Assembly: GCA_034509755.1 (NCBI GenBank)
Contig: CM067561.1
Location: forward strand, 3,290,646-3,354,645
Length of the DNA stretch: 64,000 nucleotides
Source of the DNA: Anisodus tanguticus
Lineage: Eukaryota > Streptophyta > Magnoliopsida > Solanales > Solanaceae
Direction of reading: 5' to 3'
Under the pieces are notes generated by a model. That model saw nothing but the letters and a program-made list of their open reading frames with translations, was not told where the DNA came from and did no database searches. The stretch's first letter is position 1; each line of letters begins with the position of its first letter. Of this stretch, positions 58,060 to 64,000 are shown piece by piece. A program made the position numbers and the translations under genes.

Positions 58060-59300
58060 TTAGCCAAAGAATGAATATCCATTACCAAAGTATGCTCTAC
58101 CACATGCAACAAGGCTACATATATTCACCGCTTTCTGACTCAAGGCATCTGCCACTACGTTGGCCTTGCCCGAGTGATAAAGAATAGTCATGTCATAATC
58201 CTTACGTAACTCCAACCACCTATGCTGCCTCAAGTTAAGATCCTTCTGGTTGAATATGTACCGAAGACTGTGATAATCTGTGAATACCTCACAATATACC
58301 CCATAGAAATAGTGACTCCAAATCTTCAAAGAAAACACTATCGCCGCCAACTCTAAGTCATTGGTGGGTAGTTCTTCTCGTGTACCTTTAACTTCCATGA
58401 AACATAAGCTATCACCTTTCCTTTTTTCATTAACACAAACCCATGAACTACTCCAAAAGCATCACAATAGAGCATAAAGCTTTCTCCCTCAACTGGTATG
58501 GCCAAAATCGGAGCGGTAGTCAACAAAGTCTTGAGTTTTTAGAAGCTAACCTCACACTCATCAAACCACTGAAATGCTACTTACTTTTGAGTCAATTTAG
58601 TCAACGAGGATAAAATGGATGAAAATCCCTCCACAAAATGCTAGTAATAACCTGTGTGACAAAAAAAACTCCAAACCTCTGTGACCAAAGCAAGTCTAAT
58701 CTAATACCAAACCGCCTCAATCTTCTTGGGATCTACTATGATACCATCCTTAGTCACCACATGCCCTAAGAACACCACCAAACTAGTCCAGAACTCACAC
58801 TTTAAAAATTTGGCATAAAACTACTTCTCCTTTAGATTCCAAGCACGATCCTCAAATGCTGCTCATGATCCTCCTTACTTCAAGAGTAGATCATGATATC
58901 ATTGATGAAGACAATCACAAAAGAATTCAAGTATGGCCTGAATACTCCATTCATCAACTCTATAAAGGTTGCGGGTGCATTAGCCAACATAAATAACATC
59001 ACCAAGAACTCATAATGTCCATCACGAGTTTGGAAAGCCGTCTTAGGAACATCTTCTGCCTTAATCTTCAACTGGTGATAACCAGACCTCAAATCAATAT
59101 TGGGAAAGATAGAAGCACCCTAAAGCTGATCAATCAAGTCATCAATCCGAGATATTGGATAATTGTTCTAGATAGTCATGTTGTTCAATTGTCGATAATC
59201 GATACGCATCCGTATAGACCCATCCTTCTTCTTCACAAATAACACAGCAGCCCCAAGGAGAAACACTAGGTTGAATGAATCCCTTACTCAATAAATCCTG
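58060..59300 (-). pseudogene. Antisense gypsy RT and RNase H
   Basis: RT segments on the minus strand: RSGYHQLKIKAEDVPKTAF, ANAPATFIELMNGVFRPYL and VFINDIMIYS (complement of 58898-58909). As in the sense element, the catalytic FIDD reads FIND. RNase H and tether: EELPTNDLELAAIVFSLKIW, HYFYGVYCEVFTDYHSLRYI, NLRQHRWLELRKDYDM and GKANVVADALSQK (58398-58060). Stops and shifts separate the parts. Confidence 0.85.
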
Positions 59301-59559
59301 TAATTGTTACTTCAACTTCCTCAACTCGAGTGTTGCCATCCAATATGGCAGAATAGAAATAGGATGAGTGCCCGACTCTAAGTAAATATATAAATCAATG
59401 CCACGGTCAGGTGAAACACTGAAAATCTATCGAAAATGCCTCCAAAAAATCTCTAACTATTGAGACTGACTCCAATGGACGAGTCTCTGCACTAGTGTCT
59501 CGAATATAAGCTAAGTAAGAGAGACACCCCTTCTCCATCATCTTCTAAGCCTTAAGGAA

Positions 59560-60459
59560 TGATATACCTTCTTCAGATATTGACTAGGAGCACATTTCCA
59601 CTCTAATCAAGGAATACCTGGCATGACTAAAGTAACTATCTTGGCATGACAATACAAGATAGCATAATACAAGGATAACCAATCCATCCTAAGAATAGCG
59701 TCAAAATCTACTATATCTAAGACTTTCAAGTCTACCTTATTATCATACTCCATCAAAGTAACTATGCAACCTCGATATACTATGTTTACCACTATGAAAT
59801 CCCCAACAGGAGTAGAAACATAAATTGTCATGACTAGGAAATCACACATCAAATTCAAACTCAAAGCAAAGTAGGCAGACACATAAGAATAGGTAGAGCC
59901 TTGATCAAACAAAATTATAGTGGGATGATGGTAAATAAAAAATTACTTGTAATGACTACATTGGAGGCCTCTGCCTCAGTTCTGCCCACAAAAGCATGGA
60001 AATGAGATAATCAACCGAAGTATGAGTACCTCCATGACCACCATCTCGGCCAAACTGAGAACCACCCCTACATGCCTGAAAACTACCTCTACCACTATGA
60101 GAACCACATGTAGTTGGCAGTGCGGCTATTATATGCACATGAGTTTGAGAACTCTGAGGCTGACCACCTTGTCTAAGTCTGGGACAATCTATCTTAAACT
60201 GCCAAACATCACCACACTCGTAACACCCTCTGGGAATGGTAGATCACTGGGAAAAACCGACGCATGAATGCCCACCATAGCTAGATAGAATATAAGAACT
60301 CGGGGTCAACTGCCTGAAACCATAAGAAGTACGCACCGACTGTCCTCTTTCAGATACCGGCATGGATGCAACGACTAGCCTGTCACTCGTATGGTGCTGA
60401 CCTCCACCAAAATGAACCTTACCTCCAGATGACATACCTACATGAGTGCTGAAATGAGG
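59560..60459 (-). pseudogene. Antisense gypsy gag C-terminus and protease
   Basis: The CCHC knuckle reads CYECGDVWQFKIDC (complement of 60184-60225), with Gln where the zinc-binding His should be. A Gly/Arg/Ser-rich segment follows. The protease begins FDQGSTYSYV (about 59905), in place of the usual D-S/P-G, and continues through VDFDAILRMDWLS (about 59700). The gag N-terminus is missing because another element starts at 60460. Confidence 0.78.
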
Positions 60460-61655
60460 TGTTACGCCCCGTACATTGGACGTCATTATCATCATAAGTT
60501 ACCTGGCATAAGCTCAAAATGGGAGATATCCCTCATAAAGGTTAACAAGGGTTTAGTGTTAATGAAGATTCAAGAAAGTTTAAGACTAATTGGATCGAAA
60601 AATAAGTTTTGACAAAATGGGACTTCTGCGGACCGTAGAATAAGTATGTGGGCTGCACAAATGATCACACTAATGATCTGAGAAGCTGAGAATTCTGGGC
60701 AGTTTTATGATGCACTCTGCGACTGCAGATTAGAGGTGATGGCCAATTTTTTGAGCTATTCAAATGGTGGCTTCGTCTTTTTCCTTCATTTTCTTGACCA
60801 GACTAGACCCTAAGCACCCCCGAAGCTCAAGAAACATATCTCTATGATTCCCAAGTAAATCTAAGGCCAAGCCAAATTATACTATCATCAAAAGTGTTCT
60901 AGATGATGAGAAGATCACTTGGTTGGTGTTGTTGCTAAGTTGTGAGCACTTTCAAGTTAGAGGAGAATTGTTCCTAAGCTTCTTCCTACTGTTGAAGGTA
61001 AGTGTAACCTCTCCTCCATGTATTTGAGTATAACTAATGTCTTAGCTAAGTTATATGGTGTAGAAGTTGCAAGATGGTACTTAAAAGTTGATTATAGTGT
61101 TGTTGTGCCTTGTTAGGCTATTTGGTGGTGTTCTTGTGATGGATATAAGGTTGGTCATTGCTGTATATATGTTTGTTTGTGTGCTAAATGTGTGGGTGTT
61201 GATGTTGGATATTTTAGGAAGGTGAAAGAAGTAGGGGAGGTTTTGTCAAAATTGCTATAGACAAGCTTGTTGCTTTTTTGTGTCAACTCATAGCTTCAAA
61301 AAGCTTAACAATGGGTCTTTATCGTTTGTTGTAGATTGAAGTGATGTATGGGTTTTTCGTTGCATCATTAAAATGATTTTAAGGTATGTTAAGGCACCTT
61401 CTTTCATTCTTTTGGCATGAATCTGAACAAACGAAACGTAAATGAACAATATTCATATATGACTCTATTCTTAGTAATTTTAGAAACTTATGACCATTGT
61501 CTTCAATGATGTATTTCTAATCCACATTGCATTGATCTTTGACTCCTAACGAATTATAAGTTGATAATGTTAGTTTCATAATGATATTCGAAACCTCAAC
61601 AACCTTACGTCACCCCGATAAGTTCGAATGTCTTCTTATGCTCCCGATGCATGTA

Positions 61656-61724
<69 letters not shown>

Positions 61725-62620
61725 CATATATAACGTATATGTGATTATGATTATGAGTATGATTATGCCCACTCAGCCTTGACGACATTATACATGCATA
61801 TATATACATATATATGTATATATATACATATATATGTATATATATACATATATATGTATACATATATATATATATATGTATACATATATATATATATATA
61901 TATGTACAATGATGTTATATACGCACCACTGATCAGTTGGTTATTATTATTATTATTATGACCACAGAGGCTTGATGATGTTATATACATATATGTACGA
62001 CGGCATTATATATGCATATATATTGTACTTATGAATATCATGGCCCTCAGAGGCAATTTAGATGTTCAGGTTGATCCTCTTATATTTGAGTTACATTGAT
62101 GTCTTTGCTCATGTTGTTATATGCCTTACATACTCGGTACTTTTATTCGTACTAAAGTTCCTTTCCCTAGGGAGGTTGCATTTCATGCCTACAAGTCATG
62201 ATAGACAGATTGATGATTTTTTCCAATAAGTTACCAGTTCAACAAAAGGTGTTGGTGCACTCCACTTATTTCGGAGTTGCCATTTAGAGTTGGTATGCTT
62301 ATGTACATATATTTTATGGGTATAGAGGGCCCCTGTCCTGACCCTATCATGTTTATGCTAGTCTTAGAGACTTGTAGACATGTCTTGTGTATATATGTCA
62401 TGTATGGCCTTGTTGACATATGTCTTAATGTATAGCCTTCATGGTGGTCTTATTAGCCCTTACCTATGCATATGTTGTTTATCAGTTTTGATTTCATTCA
62501 GTCTATCATAGCAGCCTTGATGACATGTTTTCTTGTCATGATGTGTGTTACGTCATCTATGTGGTGCTCGACAAGTAAAGCCCGGGTACCGATCGTGCCT
62601 ATCTGATTTGGAGTGTGATA
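60460..62620 (+). mobile_element. 5' LTR of a second sense gypsy element
   Basis: It starts TGTTACGCCCC directly after broken antisense gag and ends GTGTGATA, with TA in place of CA, before a PBS. It contains the family stretch TGCCTTACATACTCGGTAC (near 62121) and long TA-rich microsatellites. The element continues past the window end. TGAGG (60455-60459) would be its target duplication. Confidence 0.72.
61660..61910. repeat. (TA)n and ATATAC/GTATAT microsatellites in LTR
   Basis: A pure (TA)n run of about 62 bases (61660-61721) is followed by alternating CATATATATG and TATATATACA units at 61798-61910. All YIYIYV reading frames here are artefacts. Confidence 0.9.
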
Positions 62621-62624
62621 AACT

Positions 62625-62635
62625 TGGTATCAAAG
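62625..62635 (+). other. Primer-binding site of second sense gypsy
   Basis: TGGTATCAAAG follows the LTR end by four bases and matches the initiator-tRNA-Met complement with one substitution. Confidence 0.7.
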
Positions 62636-64000
62636 TAGGTCTTTCTTAGGGAATCTATAATCCATGTTTAGTAGAGTCTTATTTATGGGTGTGTTGGGAA
62701 CTACACTTATAAATAAGAGGCTACAAGGAATTTAGGATGGTTACCTTTCTTTCTTGATCTACAATCGTGCTATAGAGCTGAGTTGTAAGAGTTCTCTATG
62801 TAACCCTTATTGTGCTTATGATTACAGTGATACCCTCTTCTAACAGGGCTATGACTAGCAGAGAGATTGAGGTTGAGTCGAAAGAGGATACGAGAGTATG
62901 CCTTCTATTGAGGTAGACCCATTAAAGGATATGAATGAGTCGCCTTTCTAGGTACTATCAACTTCAGTAGTGCTAGAGGAGTTGAGGGAAGCTCCCATAC
63001 CATTAGTCCTACCATCGGCTCCATCTGATGAGTAAGTTAGGAGGGCAGTGCAGGTATTGACTCAATTGGTTGCCTCTAAGGCACGATGTCATCCGAGAGC
63101 ATTGAGAGTGATAGACTCTAAAAAGGGTAGGGAGTTTATTGGTCAGGAAACCCCGATATTTATAAGGTTTGACCCTACTGAGGGTAATGAGAGGGGCAAG
63201 AGGGCCAGGATAATTGGTGACTATAGAAGACTATGGAGTAGTGATGAGCTACAATTATATGTTCAGTGGGCTGGACCTTCATGACAGATTATATATGATC
63301 AAAGTTCTTGGATAAGGCTGAGACAGAGTTTGCAGACCTCGATATCTAAAGGTCATAGTGGTGCAAATCGAGTAGAGCCGCCGTGACCTTTTTATAGTCA
63401 GTGTGGTCGAGCGTATGCCAAATCATATAGTAAAGAAACAGAGGGTTGTTATTGGTATGGCAATTAGGTTCATAAGATTCAGGAGTATCCCAGGTTGGGC
63501 CGTAAAAGTAAGGGTAAGAGTGGAGATGGAGCCTCGAGCTCCAATGCTGGTAAAGGTGAACTGTTGGGCACAAGTATGTTATTGATTTCTTGTTGACATA
63601 TATACCTCTTGTAGATTTAGTATTGACCTATTTTGTGTTCGAGAGCATTGACCCCTCATGTTAGGGATCGGTTTTATGGTACCACTTGTGGGATAAGACA
63701 TTCTGATAGGGATAAGTTGTAGATGTAAAGGTAAGAGCCAGAAGAGGCTTTCAGCTAAAGGATAGTTAGAACCATGTATATACGCTAGTAGATTGAAAGG
63801 ATTTTGAGCCCCCACCTAATGTGGTGATGAAGCATGTGATATGCTTCTTCCTCCTGAATAAATATGTTAGAGAGACCTCGGACTTATTGTATTATGTTAC
63901 CCCGATGGTTGTATGAAAGTTTAAGTTTTGTGGGAGAATTGTACGATGAGGATAGGTTGTAAAGAGGAGATGTAGGAAGCATCATTAGAATGTTCAGTAG
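62636..64000 (+). pseudogene. Degenerate gypsy gag region, runs off window
   Basis: The position after LTR and PBS and the length suggest gag. Only weak traces are readable: a probable start ATGACTAGCAGAGAGATTGAG at 62851, a TQLVAS segment near 63058, and a zinc-knuckle-like GCYWYGN-stop-VHKIQEYPR near 63445-63490, in which Cys residues have become Tyr. Many stops are present. The call rests mainly on context. Confidence 0.5.

Larger units (their letters stand above)
48759..60459 (-). mobile_element. Antisense Ty3/gypsy (Tekay-like), split and truncated
   Basis: On the minus strand the surviving parts are gag C-terminus, protease, RT, RNase H, integrase, chromodomain, tail and 3' LTR. The LTR starts TGTAACAACTCA at 56572 and ends TTTGACA at 48759. 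It is split by a copia element occupying about 49640-56220. The 5' side is cut at 60460 by another gypsy element, so gag N-terminus, PBS and 5' LTR are not in view. Confidence 0.8.

Noticed and set aside
17878..60459. Whether any element is an endogenous plant pararetrovirus
   Set aside because: Domain orders, chromodomain ends, paired LTRs and PBS sites are those of ordinary Ty3/gypsy and Ty1/copia retrotransposons. No movement-protein or coat-protein-like region was seen.
61636..61990. YIYIYV-type reading frames on both strands
   Set aside because: These are translations of TA-rich microsatellites.

Overview
The window is a repeat-rich stretch of a dicot nuclear genome, almost certainly Solanaceae. 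The grounds are tRNA-derived SINEs of Solanaceae type, LTRs opening TGTAACACC or TGTAACGATCC, Tekay-like Ty3/gypsy elements with a C-terminal chromodomain, and one plastid stearoyl-ACP desaturase gene with a chloroplast transit peptide. I see only one host protein gene that looks intact. There are no rRNA genes, functional tRNA genes, CRISPR arrays or bacterial-style operons.

Layout. 1-8643: an LTR element with no recognisable proteins (LARD-like). Its 5' LTR is cut by the window edge and its 3' LTR carries a GC-rich patch resembling plant mitochondrial DNA. 8644-10969: an antisense gypsy-type LTR fragment. 11040-17784: low-complexity and AT-rich sequence, two antisense SINEs with clean target-site duplications (TSDs), and about 4 kb with no recognisable gene. 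17878-30317: a sense Ty3/gypsy (Tekay-like) element with a decayed gag-pol. A hAT MITE sits in its gag and a 3.4 kb hAT transposon with a decayed BED-finger transposase sits in its 3' LTR. The end of the same hAT is also present in the 5' LTR.

31326-40179: the host gene, three exons, 393 codons, a FAB2/SSI2-type acyl-ACP desaturase. Intron 1 (6.3 kb) holds a 4.4 kb Ty1/copia element with non-canonical TA...CA LTR ends and an antisense RTE-LINE tail. Intron 2 holds a SINE and a foldback MITE. The splice sites and all six di-iron ligands remain.

41072-46157: a hAT-type element with an RTE LINE and a foldback MITE inside. 46264-48365: a long-TIR element with a hAT-type element inside. 48759-60459: an antisense Tekay-like gypsy whose 3' LTR is split by an antisense Ty1/copia element (about 49640-56220). 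Its gag is cut at 60460 by a second, sense gypsy element that runs off the window.

The history is one of repeated nesting. The most interesting single signal is the hAT terminus at the same site in both LTRs of the 17.9-30.3 kb gypsy element. It implies that a DNA transposon was copied inside a retrotransposon LTR.
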